Of a stretch of 64,000 nt of DNA, positions 51,992 to 62,345 are shown one piece after another. The position numbers and the translations under genes are program-made. The notes under the pieces were generated by a model. The model saw nothing but the letters and a program-made list of their open reading frames with translations. It was not told where the DNA came from and did no database searches. The stretch is taken from contig JAVXUO010001736.1 in the NCBI GenBank assembly GCA_033065855.1, positions 12,501 to 76,500 of the forward strand, in the 5' to 3' direction. Position 1 is the first letter of the stretch; every line of letters starts with the position of its first letter. Source of the DNA: Escallonia rubra. Lineage: Eukaryota; Streptophyta; Magnoliopsida; Escalloniales; Escalloniaceae.

Positions 51992-51994
<3 letters not shown>
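50570..51994. mobile_element. Foldback element FB3 (1425 bp) with near-identical arms
   Basis: The left arm (50570-51047) and right arm (51555-51994) are inverted copies differing at only a few positions outside TC-run length. Each arm carries the CTAGCAAAATAG hairpin, the CCGTCCATC hairpin, and five 23-bp palindromes; one more lies in the loop at 51423-51447. Polypyrimidine linkers end each arm. The open frames seen in both arms are mirror images of the same repeat, not genes. The loop (51048-51554) carries a PPR-gene fragment. Flanks are TA repeats on both sides. High arm similarity suggests recent origin or ongoing arm correction. Confidence 0.85.
51076..51258 (+). pseudogene. Captured pentatricopeptide-repeat (PPR) gene fragment
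   Basis: An open stretch of 60 codons without its own obvious start reads KPCKTLKDLSQVHAKFIKIG, the classic first-repeat phrase of plant E/DYW-class PPR proteins (C-K-T-L-x-D-L-x-Q-x-H-A-x-x-I-K-x-G). PPR proteins edit or stabilise organelle RNA. After RIRDLEVV the reading continues as GGEQFGGGRKH and stops, so only the N-terminal repeat is present. It lies in the FB3 loop and is not long enough to function; I infer that it was copied from a host gene. Confidence 0.75.
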
Positions 51995-52034
<40 letters not shown>

Positions 52035-52126
52035 CAATCTAAAATAACAAACAATAGTGAAAAACTGTCAAAATAAGGAATTTAAATACAAGTCATAATT
52101 TATTTGGTCAATATTTATTTAGTCCA

Positions 52127-52600
52127 ATGTATTGGAAATGCAACGACAAAGGGAGAAAAGATAAAAAAGAAAAGAAAGAAACGAGAGGACAAAGGCTGAA
52201 AAGAAAAAATAACAGGAAAGAAACGAGAGGGAGTGACGACAAAGGGAGAAAAGAAAAAAAAAGAAAAGAAAGAGACGAGAGAACTAGAATAGGAAAGAAA
52301 CGAGAGGACTAGAACAGGAGACGAGATGAAGATAAGAGAAGAAAGAGACATGTGGGTCAGCGGCGGAGGACCTCCGGCGAAACTCTGGCGACGACGGCGA
52401 GACTCTGACGACCACGGCAAGAAGACGGCGACAGCGACGGCGGCAACAGCTGACTTCTCTTCCTTCGGCGACTGTAGCCGTCAGATCCGTTGGTTTCGGC
52501 TTCGGATCTTCGTCGAATGAGCTCCGGCAACACCAGCGACAGCCTTGATCTGGTCGGCAGACAGCAGACTCGAGGTGAGAGAGAAGAAGACGGCTGTGAG
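52127..52600. other. Purine-rich and CGGCGA-rich stretch between FB3 and the CACTA element
   Basis: Positions 52140-52330 are purine-rich with repeats of the ACGAGAGGA type. Positions 52350-52600 are rich in GGCGAC triplets, resembling transposon first exons. No protein recognised. Confidence 0.4.
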
Positions 52601-52659
52601 GTGAGAGAGAAGAAGACGGTAATAGTTCAATAAATCTGAAATTGGCCCCAAACGTTCTG

Positions 52660-55600
52660 CACTACAAGAAAATCAAGTTATGCCTATGGTACAGTACCGT
52701 AGGTATAGGTGCCATGTACCGTAGGCATAGCCTATCCCTACGGTACTATACCGTAGCCATAAGTGGCGATGCCCTAAATCTATGCCTACGGGGTTGAAGG
52801 TTATCCCTACGGTTATACCGTAGCCTATATACCTATGCCAAATTCGTATTAACCCACTTATAGCGACGGTTTTTGGAGGATTAGCCTACGGTATAACCGT
52901 AGGAATAAGTTTTATTTTTGAATGTTATGCCTACGGGCAATACCACAGGGATATGCTTACCCTATAGGTACCTTAAGCTATACCTACGGTACATTCCGTA
53001 GGCTAAAGTTAAACCATAGCCCTTTTTTAAGCCTTTCCCTACGGTTTAAACCGTATGGATTAATGCCCAGAAAATAGAACACAAACCTTTACCTACGGTT
53101 TATATAATTATTTTCTGTTACAACTTTCAGCATATAACCAATGGGCTAACAGTAAATCATTTCAAAATACAAGAACTTATAACCGTAATATCCACGAAAT
53201 TATGTTATTTCACTTGTAAAAAAGTACACTCATAAAACCATCATCTAGTACAATGGCTATATGTAAGATTAACAAGTTATAGCAGATACAATACGAAGTT
53301 TCTTGTCAATCATATAGACAAGTGAGCAAGTTCAAAGATCTATTTGGACAAGACAACTTTGTTCCAAAGATATACTCAAGAACGCTAGGATATCAATGAA
53401 TGAAGATTACTCCATATCTCGCAAACACCATCACAGATTGCATAATCTCTGCTCAACTTTTCATCGGCATTTACACAACTGTTGAAAAATTGAGTTACAT
53501 CCAATCAAACTACAAGTAAAATGCAAAATTAGACAAATGGGCAAATAGTCATATATAAAGTATCCAATACGATTCCAATTCATAAAGGAGAAATTGATAT
53601 TAGGACCCATATGACATGCATTATGTTACCATATGCCATTGGAGGGCTATTGGCAGCTAAATTACAACACTGCCAGTTCCATATATTCCAGCTAAACATG
53701 AATGAATGGACTAAAGACAATAGCATACATGTAAATGTATCGATAGTTATATCAGCTAAACAGAAAAAGTATCGATATTAATGAATTGCTACTAACATTT
53801 ACGACTGAAGTAAAATTATCTTCTAATATAATGATATCTGAACTCTCTTTTGTAACTTCTGTCCCACTTATGCCCATAGCAAGACAAATACCAACCTACT
53901 TTCCACAAAAGTGAACCAGATTAGTTCGATGAAGCAAGAAAATGAGACCAAAAGAAATTGAAAAAAAAGCTTTTTAACCCCATTTGAACATAAAAAAAAC
54001 CCGAGATTGTCGAGCGCAAAAAAATATGCATATAGAATCTCATCCAAAATTAGTTACAAAGTATTACCTACTAATCATAAAATTTCATCCAAAATCAGAA
54101 AGCGGATTTTGATTCTCATGAATGAACAAGCAAACAGGGTAGTCATGCCAATATTCCAATCCAGCTCCTTCACTGACTTCTAAATGCTAACAGATAACTA
54201 CTGTAATACATTGCCAACAAGCTACAATAATGTTATTCACATACATTAGGTACATTCCATACGAAGAAGTTCATAGTTTATTGTTGTTTTCCCTTTGCAT
54301 TTTTGCTCTCAAGGATGGATATATCATAGTAAAAATAAAAATTAAAGAAAAGAATCCTAATTCAATCACCTTCGGAGTAGACTCATACAAAGAATTGTAG
54401 TAAGGAAACCAAAACTGCTAACTTTGTAATTGTAGCATCGAACTCTTCATATGAAACTCATTACACAAGAAAATAGGAGCATGACAATTTGACACACAAC
54501 CACAGACAAAAACTGCAGCTTATAATATCCTTGTTCAACTAAAATTTTATTAAACACTACTCGTTAGCAAAATGCACAGCGCAAAGCATAGTGTGCGCAC
54601 CGCGTTATCAGCAAAATTTGGAATCCATAAATCATAGGTATTGTAATTTGATGACTATGACAGCTATGAGCTCGGCGTTAATATAGTTAATTGCATATTT
54701 TGCCTCGCATCTATTCATCTCACATCTATTCATAGCTGAAGAAGTTTACAGAGTTCTTACAAGTTGATCAAACCTCTGTTGAGAGGTCTAGCAGCCAAGC
54801 ACATATCAACAATTTGCTCCTATGTCTAGCCAAGTAACACTTTTTTATTTATATTCTTATGAAAATTTTCTCAACAAGGAGGCGTCTTTTAGATTTAAGC
54901 ATTTGAAGGACAAAAAAAAATGCGGTAAGAGTACACAGCTATAGGAAGAGAATCACATTCTCAAACAACTGCCTGCATTATATTGATGACTGACTCATCT
55001 TGCAAATTGCACCTCATCTCTCCACCAAGTTCTAGTTAGATCAACAAATCACGCTTTACTAACTGCTATATGTAGGGTACAGTACAACTATATTCTGAAA
55101 TCTGGGCTTATAATTTATGCTACTCGGCGATCTCAAATATAATTTCCTAGAATAAATTTTCATTTAGGCATTACATCAAACACCTCCCGTGCACGAAATC
55201 CTGGTCCACTAAAGCAATCAACTACACAGATAAATCAAAACTAGGGCAAATCGGTATTTATAATTCTTGTTCGCTGATGATTTAAGCAGCGAGTAAAAGT
55301 CTCCCAAACTTGTTTCCAATCTGAAAGTGTAGTGTATAAGAACAGAGGAAATGTATGTTCACGCAATCACTGTAACAGCTTTCTGAAAGTGTAGTGTATA
55401 AGAACAGAGGAAACGTATGTTTCACCATACGTTGTGATCGATAGAAGAAGAGAGAAGAAGATTGGCATGGTATGAGTGATCGACAAAAAGAAGAAAGAAG
55501 AACGTCATACCTAGAAGTCGATCTTCACTGAAGTTCTTGTTGCGCCCCAAAATCTCATTCGAGATAGGTTTTGTGCAATTCCAATTGCCAAAATTATGCC

Positions 55601-55873
55601 CGCGAATTTCTCCCGCCTGATCTTCAATTCCTATCCCCACGGTAATCAGCCGTGGGGTTTGCGTTTGAGAGATTGCTGATCGCCAAAGCTCTCCAATCTC
55701 TTTCTGATTTTCGACCCAATTCCCACGGCCGGCACCGTTGCAATTGCGTTCCAATTTCGAGAAGAAGCAATGGCCACGCTTCAATCTTAACCGTCGGTCT
55801 AAGGGGACTTGTATCTACGGTTCCGTGTAAGCCGTAGGCTATTTTGTCACTATAGGTTGATTTTGTTGTAGTA
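52660..55873. mobile_element. Non-autonomous CACTA (CMC) element
   Basis: Left end CACTACAAGAAAATCAA; right end, read inward, TACTACAACAAAATCAACC. The 3-bp target duplication CTG flanks both sides exactly (52657-52659 and 55874-55876). The first 450 bp carry many copies, in both directions, of a subterminal CCTACGGTA/TACCGTAGG word, the expected transposase-binding repeats; the right end has several too. The 3.2-kb interior is AT-rich with no transposase; a GC-richer stretch at 55540-55800 could be captured first-exon DNA. The terminal base on the right has mutated from G to A. Confidence 0.88.
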
Positions 55874-55879
55874 CTGACA

Positions 55880-56040
55880 CTGCCGATTGCCGTGTCCGAC
55901 ACTCCTCGACGAAGTGTCCGACACGGTGTCGGAAAATAAAAATAAAAAATTCTGACACCGATTGGCGGTGTCCGGAGGATGTCGGGGTGTCCGTCTGTTT
56001 AGGACACCAAACCTCCACCTAGGAGAGGTGTCCGTGCTTC
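55880..56040. repeat. Inverted counterpart of the 48.53-kb CGGACAC repeats
   Basis: Contains GTGTCCGACAC palindromes and ends GGTGTCCGTGCTTC, the inverse of GTAGCACGGACAC at 48531 with one mismatch in the shared word. Probably the right terminus of a 7.5-kb composite; no matching target duplication was found. Confidence 0.5.
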
Positions 56041-56854
56041 AGAGATAATAATTTTATTATTTCATCCTTAACTCGTTAAATTTCCTGCGCTTTTACCATA
56101 TTTGTTGTATGTACTAGCGTTTGCTTTAATTCCGTTTTCCATTTAAGATGCTCCTGTTTTGCATGCCTTTTTTAGATGCTCTGAACCTTCCAAAATTCTC
56201 CCCCAGCTCCCCATTCCCTTATTTCCTGGCGCCTTTCATTTGATGATTATAGAAAAACTTTCAATATTCAAATTTTTAGTAAAGATATCTCGTACATGTA
56301 ATGCAGTGACTTGAGTTTTAATAACTTAACGGGTGGAATCCCTTCGTCGCTTAGCCAACTAAGGCTAGATTACATGTAAGTTAGTTCTTTATTTATATTC
56401 CCTTGGCATTTCGTATAAGTCAAATCTTGTTTTTGCTCAACAAGCTGAAGTTCATCAGCCTTTACGTTTACACCTCAGGCTTCTTGCAAATAATATGCTA
56501 AGCGAATCAATCCATCATTGGGTCCAAAATGCAATCTCCAAAAAAGCGTGAGTGTTGTTTATTAAGTTTCCATTTACGTACTTTCTCTGCGGGTTCTTTG
56601 AGTCAAAAAGCAACAAAGATTAGCTATTGCATATTGAGGTTGGAGAATAAGTTGTTGGATGTTTGTCTTAGTTAAGGGCAGTCTCCCTTATGTTCATTAT
56701 GTACCTTTTAGTTGATTGTTTCATGTATCCATTTTTTCCCTTACCGGAACAGCCACCTCCAAGCATACATCTTAACTGTAACCTGAAGTGATAAGTAATA
56801 ACTGCATAAATGCATTTCTCATGTGCTAGCTTTATCTTTAGTTTGAGCCAACAC

Positions 56855-57619
56855 GGTATAAACATTGTGAATGCAATGAAGTTGGTAAGTATAACAAAGC
56901 AACGATTGCAGGACTTTAGGGATCAAGGGTTGGAAGACTTGCTGGAAGAGGTCTCACAATTTTGTGTAAAACACGATATTGACGTATTGGACATGAGTGC
57001 GAGGTTTGTAGCCCCGGGGAGGCAAAGACGTAATGCTGAAGAAGGTACAAATTTTTACCATTATCGTGTTGATATTTTTTTAACGGTTGTTGATTTGCAA
57101 ATCAGTGAGTTGAATAATCGTTTCAGTGAGGTAACCATGGGGTTGCTTATATGTATGGCATGTCTCGATCCAAGTGATGGTTTTTCTGCTTTTAATAAGC
57201 AGGAGTTGATACGCCTTGCACAGTTTTATCCATATGACTTTTCGCCAATAGAGCTTAGGGTACTTCAAAGTCAGCTCGAGACTTATATTATGGATGTGCG
57301 CTCCTGTGAAGAACTTTATGAAGTCAGGGGAATTGGTGAACTTGTTATAAAGTTAGTTGAATTGAAAAAGGATGTGATATATCATTTGCTGTTCTTGCTT
57401 TTGAGATTGGTCTTACTTTTATCTGTTGCAACTGCTACTGTAGAAAGAGCTTTCTCTGCAATGAAGATAATAAAGACTCGACTTCGGAATCGCATGGGAG
57501 ACGAATGGATGAATGATAGCTTGGTTTGTTACATCGAGAAAAATGTCTTCAAAACTTTTACAAATGAGGCTATTATCAAACGCTACCAATTTTCGGTGCC
57601 TCATCGAGTAGTTATTTAG
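56855..57619 (+). pseudogene. hAT transposase (TTF-type zinc-finger class), C-terminal part
   Basis: About 250 codons are open: NIVNAMKLVSITKQRLQDFR at the start, YRVDIFLTVVDLQISELNNR in the middle, LLLSVATATVERAFSAMKII and RNRMGDEWMNDSLVCYIEKN near the end. This is the C-terminal half of the plant TTF-type hAT transposase, ending in the hAT dimerisation domain with the conserved A-x-V-E-R-x-F-S-A-M-x-I. The DNA-binding N-terminal half and most of the catalytic core are absent, so the fragment is inactive though uninterrupted. The first 20 codons of the open frame (56810-56854) belong to flanking DNA. Confidence 0.88.
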
Positions 57620-57854
57620 TGTTTTCGTTTGTAAACACTGAAATATGTATTTTGTATTCTCTTCTTTTGTGTTTTAAAGAGTCCTTAGTGGCTCTCATGA
57701 AACTTAATAAGACCTTTTAGATGCTTTTTAGTATGTTTTGTGTATTATCGAAAAGTGCACTTTGTTTTTGTGTGCTATTTTACTTATAAAAATATTTATC
57801 TTCTTCGATATATTTTTAGCCCCCCTCTGGGATGAAATCCTGGTTCCGCCACTG
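56855..57854 (+). mobile_element. 5'-truncated hAT element (hAT-C), 3' end intact
   Basis: The right terminus is TTCCGCCACTG (57844-57854), the inverse of CAGTGGCGGAA. The last 110 bp match the left end of the non-autonomous hAT at 23808. The left end is missing: transposase sequence begins abruptly next to an LRR intron. The target duplication would start GTAGGAGA at 57855, with no partner on the left. Confidence 0.85.
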
Positions 57855-59697
57855 GTAGGAGAGGTAGGTCCTCGCAGCGAGTGAAAACCTCATTTCATCA
57901 AAGAATCCTTTGATCTTCGACATTTGCCCAAAAACAAGTGTTGGCTGGCCAGCTGAAGGCACACGAGGTACGGCTGGGGGCACAACTTCCGTTGAGGCTT
58001 CGGTGGTGGGGGGTTCAACATGGTCGGTAACGACCATGAGAACCTGATGCTCTATGTTGTTGCCATGAGGGAGGTATGAGTGTCCACGCACATCGTTGTT
58101 CTTTCGTAGCTTAAGGTCACCCGCAGCGACCTGCCTTGCAAAAATGTCCCTCAATCCATTGCAATCTTTTAAGTAGCGCCCAACAGCTCGGTGATAAGGG
58201 CAATAGTTGGGCCTTGCTTTGTCTGCTTCCATGACATTCGTCTTTGTCGGTGGCAAGTGGAAGTTGTCGTCGTGCTCTATCCACTCTGTCAACAGCTCAT
58301 TCATTGTCTTGAGGTCACATGGGTATTCAGGGGCAAGCTCCTGTTGTCTTCTCTTGTCAGGGCATCGGTCCCCCTCTTGGGACTGACGCTTGCGGCCATT
58401 GTAGTTGTTGTTGTTGTTGGTCCGAACCTCGGACGTGTCTGCCGTGGTAAGAAGGGCGATATGAGGGTGAGGCTTCCACAGCTTAATTGGATCAACCGAC
58501 TCGTAAGTGCGGCGGGCTGTCTCCTTGAGGTGACCCCATGACCTCAATTGCACGTTCTCAATATGCACCATATATACATCACTCATGTTCTTGATGCATA
58601 TAGGAACCAATGTTTCATCCTTGCTAAAGTCTATGCACTCGAGGCATTTGAGATGGAAGCGGTGCATATACTTGTTCAAATCCTCCCCGAGATTTTGGTG
58701 TATGCTGGTAATATCAACAATAGTGACTCTTTCAGCTTGATAGTGAAACTTGTCCAAGAAGAATCGTACCATATCATTCCATGAGCGGACAGTCCCATCA
58801 GGGATCTGGTGGTACCAGGTGTAGGCAAGGTCTGTGAGGAACTTGTGAAATTCCTTCAACTTCAAACTATCTCCCAGACCATATTGCTCTAACGAGCCTG
58901 CAAATCTGGTTAAATGCTCACGGGCATTGCCCTTATGTCCGTTGAAGATTACGAAGGTCGGCTGCTTATATTTGAGTGGGTAGGGTGTGATAGAGATGTC
59001 GATGGCATATGGTGCGGGGCCTGTCAGCCGGGTTGAGGTGTCGGGTTCAGAGTTCTTTGACAGGTGGTGAATGAGAGCTCTCAAGTCTAACTTGGTGACA
59101 TAATGAAGGGTAGGTTCTTCGTCGTCAGCCTGGGTATGGTAGCTGGCTGGGGTGTCGCGAGCCCCCAGATAGGATAACTTGTTGGATGGGACGAGGGAGG
59201 GTTGATATCTGACGGGAGCTGACAGCTGTATAGGGGCATGAGTAGCTGGGCGAGACACGTCCACCACATGGTCGATGGTTTGGTGTTGGTCGGTTGGGTA
59301 AGTAAAGGTTGGGTTCCATCTCGATGTAGAAGGTTGGCACATGGCGAGATGATGTAGCGGTAGGGAAGAGCTGCTGCAACACTATTCCAAGATTCGTCTA
59401 CAGTCTGTGGGGTGGCACCAAACAAGGAGCTACATCGGCTATGGGTGGTGAAGATGTCGTGAGTCCTACCACCAAGGGTCTGGATGCACGAGGCGGCGGT
59501 GGTCGTGACACTAGGACCTGGGTGGCGTCAAGGGCCTGCCCAGGTCCTGAAGGCTGGATCGGTGAAGCGGCTTGCTGAGATACAAATGTATGTATAGATC
59601 TTTGCATCTCTATGATGGCGGCCATGAGAGTGGTCTGAGAGTCTTGCAGGTTGGTGATGGTCAGAGTAAGTTGCTTAATGGCCCAACTGACAACCAC
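57816..59697 (-). pseudogene. Ty3/Gypsy gag polyprotein, frameshifted and truncated
   Basis: The main frame (59342-57816, 508 codons) holds the retrotransposon gag core: YKQPTFVIFNGHKGNAREHL, then FHKFLTDLAYTWYHQIPDGT and SWNDMVRFFLDKFH (retrotrans_gag domain). An altered zinc-knuckle follows, YCPYHRAVGRYLKDC. The N-terminal part is in another frame (59697-59398), so one frameshift separates them near 59370. The 3' end runs into the hAT at 57854; its last 13 codons (QWRNQDFIPEGG and stop) are hAT terminal repeat, so protease and the rest of pol are missing. Confidence 0.88.
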
Positions 59698-59888
59698 TTG
59701 TACATCAGGTGCAGTGGTTGGCGGCTAGTCTTGGAGTCGTACAATATTGGTCTCTTCTTGGTCGCCAAGGTGGTCTTATTCTTGTACAGTAAGGTTGAGG
59801 CCTTGACTGGTCGTTCTGGTAGCTCTCCATTGTACAGGCATGGTGCCTAAGTGTGGAAGGCAGGTGGACTACACTATGATGCTCACCT

Positions 59889-59907
59889 CCCCAGCGGAGT
59901 CGCAAAA
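59889..59907 (-). other. Retroelement primer-binding site
   Basis: Reads TTGCGACTCCGCTGGGGAGG-like on the minus strand, five bases inside the LTR edge at 59912. Complementary in type to the tRNA-Arg 3' end, as in Ogre elements. Confidence 0.7.
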
Positions 59908-60618
59908 ATGATGCCAAGGAGTGGCTTTGTACCTATGTGGAGGTACCATAAAGAATGCAGTCCGAGTCAGCTGCCAAATGTACAAAGTGAGATGCAATGA
60001 GGGTGGAGTATGGGCAGAGAGCAAGGCTTCCCAGACAGGCTGTGAAGGGTGACAGTGCTGTGCAGACGAGGCGAAGACAAACAGGGCCGACAGTCGACAG
60101 TTAAAGCTAGAGTCCGAGTCGGGGTCTAATGTCAAAGTCGATGTTGTGTCCAATGTCACAGTCCAATTGTTTTTCTCTCTCTAGAATTCAAGAGGTCTGG
60201 ATTCTAGAGTGCGAAAGTGTTGTGTCAAATGAGAGAAAATTCTTGTCCAAAATGAATTCTGAAGTCCAATATTTATAAGCAAAAGTATGTATGTGTCATC
60301 AATTGCCACATGTCATCCCCTGGGAGTGACATGTCACCAGGGGGTCCATAAATACCGATGCTCTGTTGGATTTCCAGTTCCCATATTCGCACTGTCTGTC
60401 CCACACATCATTGGCATGATCAGAGTAAGCCCGTTGCCGTAGCCACCAGTCCAAACCCTTACTGAACCCCACAAGGGTATGTCAAGAGTCGCGAAGAGGA
60501 CCTAACAGCGGAGAGGGAGAGTCCCTGTGCCCAAATGCCAGCTAGACTAGGCGCGATGCCCTCCAAAGACCTGTTCCCATTTCAGAGTGACCCGGCGGTC
60601 CCCGTCCTGAGGGTGCCA

Positions 60619-61768
60619 ATGATCACCGGTAACGTGAGTGGACATGGTCGCAGCTCAGATGTGCCTAGTGTCATGCAAGTCACCCCAGGCGGCAATAGCT
60701 TCTGTGGTAGTGAGCTCATCTCGCTACGAAGGGTACTCATGCCGGAGCATTGTGAACAGAGACCCTCGGAATGTTGCACACTTCAGAGAGTTGGTCGAAG
60801 CATGTTCCACGTCCACGGTGGGGGCGCATGGTGTGGTGAACAAGTAAGGGCGCTGATGATCACCGGTAATGTGAGTGCGACGTGGTCACAGCTCAGGCGT
60901 GCCCAGTGTTATCAAAGGCGTGCCTAGGCGCAATGCGCACTCCCTATACCTCTCCTAGGGCTAGGTGCAGCCCCTCCGAAAAGGCGCGCGCCTAGGCGTC
61001 CAGGCCAAGGGGCGGTGGAGGCGCAAAGAAAAGCCCAAAAATTTTAGTTTTGCATCATGGCATTATCTCAACCACTCATTATTTTTTTATTATTTATTTC
61101 TTAACATAGTAAATCAATATTTAAACCACCAAAAAAAAAACCTAAATTCCTAATCAATCGATTGTCGTATTGTTGTTCATTGTACTAGCATCACATTTCC
61201 AATTATTAGTCTTTTTTAAGTAAATATATTCCTTCACTTCACCTTGTAGACAAATGAGATGAAATTGAAGAGGAATCTCTACCAGGCTTTGAGTTTATAG
61301 TTTCCTTTTGAGGAAAACATTGTTACTTTAGCCTTCACTAATGACGAGGATGACGTTGTCATATTCAATTAGGATTAACTACTTCTAATTGGATCTAAAA
61401 CATTTCTAGTGTTCAAAGTTTGTTAATTGCCATGTTCTAATCTTTTACGTGATTTTATTGGTTTAATGCACTAATAATTATTTATTTTTATTTTGCGCCT
61501 CACTTCGAAAAGGCATGCGCATGCGCCTAGCGTCTAGGCTCCAGGGACTCTTTACGCCTTAGGTGCGCCTGCACTTTTAATAACTATGGGCGTGCCTAGC
61601 GTCGTGCGAGCCATCCCAGGTGGAGATAGCTTCTATGGTAGTGAGCTGATCCCGCTGCGAAGGGTCCTCATGCCGGAGCACTGCGAGCAGAGCCCTTTGG
61701 AATGCTACACACTCGGGAGAGTGGGTCGAATCATGTTCCACGTCCATGGCAGGGGCGCATGGTGTGAT
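60619..61768. repeat. 237-bp tandem repeat in the LTR, second unit split by a hAT
   Basis: Unit 1 starts ATGATCACCGGTAACGTGAG (60619). Unit 2 starts with the same words at 60856, is interrupted at 60903 and resumes at 61589, ending near 61768 with GGGGCGCATGGTGTGATGAA. The two units share most positions, for example GCATGTTCCACGTCCA against TCATGTTCCACGTCCA. Confidence 0.85.
60904..61588. mobile_element. hAT element (hAT-D, 685 bp) with perfect 8-bp target duplication
   Basis: Ends are CAGTGTTATCAAAGG and, read inward from the right, CATAGTTATTAAAAG. GGCGTGCC flanks both sides exactly (60896-60903 and 61589-61596). Both subterminal regions are rich in GCGCCTAGGCG-like palindromes. The middle is AT-rich; a short frame reading EIEEESLPGFEFI around 61255-61300 suggests a former coding tail, then stops. 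Non-autonomous. Confidence 0.85.
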
Positions 61769-62106
61769 GAATGAATGGGGTGCCCAGGGGCACGTAACAT
61801 AATTATGACGCACAGGCGTGGTACCAACGGCACGAGAAATGATTGTGGCGCATGGGCGCGGCGACGGCTGTCGCGGAACAATACCTAGTACCGGGGGCAC
61901 ATGTCATGGAAGTGGCACCGTGCCGGGGCACATGATGCATGAGGGGCGCATGGGCATGAGCGACTTATGTCGCGGAGGCGGCGCGCCGATCGAGTGTCCC
62001 GGAGATAGCGCGAGCCGCGGGCGACGTCGGGCGTCACAAAGCCGGCGCACGACAACGGGCGATATGTGAGCATTGTGGGCACTATGGTGCTCGAGCGAGT
62101 GCAAAA

Positions 62107-62340
62107 GAAAGGTGGCCGCCATCCCCCCGAAGGGGAAGGTGGCCGACCACCTTTTGAGAAGGTGGCTGACACCCCAAGGGAAGGTGGTCGACCACCCCCA
62201 CCCCGGGGAAGGTGGCTGACCCCTAAAGGGGAAAGTAGCAGACCCTCCCTGGGGAAGTGCGCCGAACCCCTTGAAGGGGAAGGCAGCTGACCCCCTTAAG
62301 GGGGAAGGCGGCCGACCCCCCCTTGGGGGGAAGGCACGCC
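62107..62340. repeat. GC-rich minisatellite, about 8 units of 24-32 bp
   Basis: Units follow the pattern GGGGAAGGTGGCCGACCACC with variable length C and G runs; each contains short internal inversions (CCCC...GGGG). The long open frames crossing it (61904-62356 and others) follow from the repeat, not from coding. Confidence 0.85.
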
Positions 62341-62345
62341 AACTC

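Larger units (their letters stand above)
44040..56547 (+). pseudogene. LRR-VIII-type receptor kinase, ectodomain exons only
   Basis: Eight plus-strand exons each encode one leucine-rich repeat: 44040-44111, 44209-44280, 44359-44430, 45389-45460, 45606-45671, 46176-46247, 56307-56375, 56479-56547. They are 66-72 nt, all phase 1, all open, all with AG acceptors and GT donors. Repeats read, for example, NQLYGQLPEGLGRLK, NYISGQIPEYISNWTRI, NNLQGPIPQEIFKF, NCSITGQIPEYISNMSGL, FNNLTGGIPSSLSQL. This order and exon pattern fit subfamily LRR-VIII-2 (At1g53430-like, LRRs then malectin then kinase). Signal peptide, first LRRs, malectin, transmembrane and kinase parts are not in the window: the Copia element lies just upstream, and a truncated hAT follows 300 bp after the last exon. 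The intron between exons 6 and 7 is 10,059 bp, filled with transposons. Fragment, very likely non-functional. Confidence 0.85.
57855..62345 (-). mobile_element. Ty3/Gypsy (Tat/Ogre-like) element, 5' portion
   Basis: In minus orientation: LTR from an uncertain start near 62.3-62.5 kb to 59912, then TGCGACTCCGCTGGGGAGG (59889-59907), matching the tRNA-Arg type primer-binding site used by Tat/Ogre elements, then gag. The LTR ends TTGGCA and has TATAAATA on the minus strand (60270-60277). The LTR carries a tandem repeat, a hAT insertion and probably the minisatellite at 62.1-62.3 kb. Everything downstream of gag was lost at the hAT junction. The lineage is inferred from the primer-binding site. 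Confidence 0.7.

Noticed and set aside
58191-58541. 116-codon plus frame over the gag region
   Set aside because: Antisense shadow of the gag reading frame.
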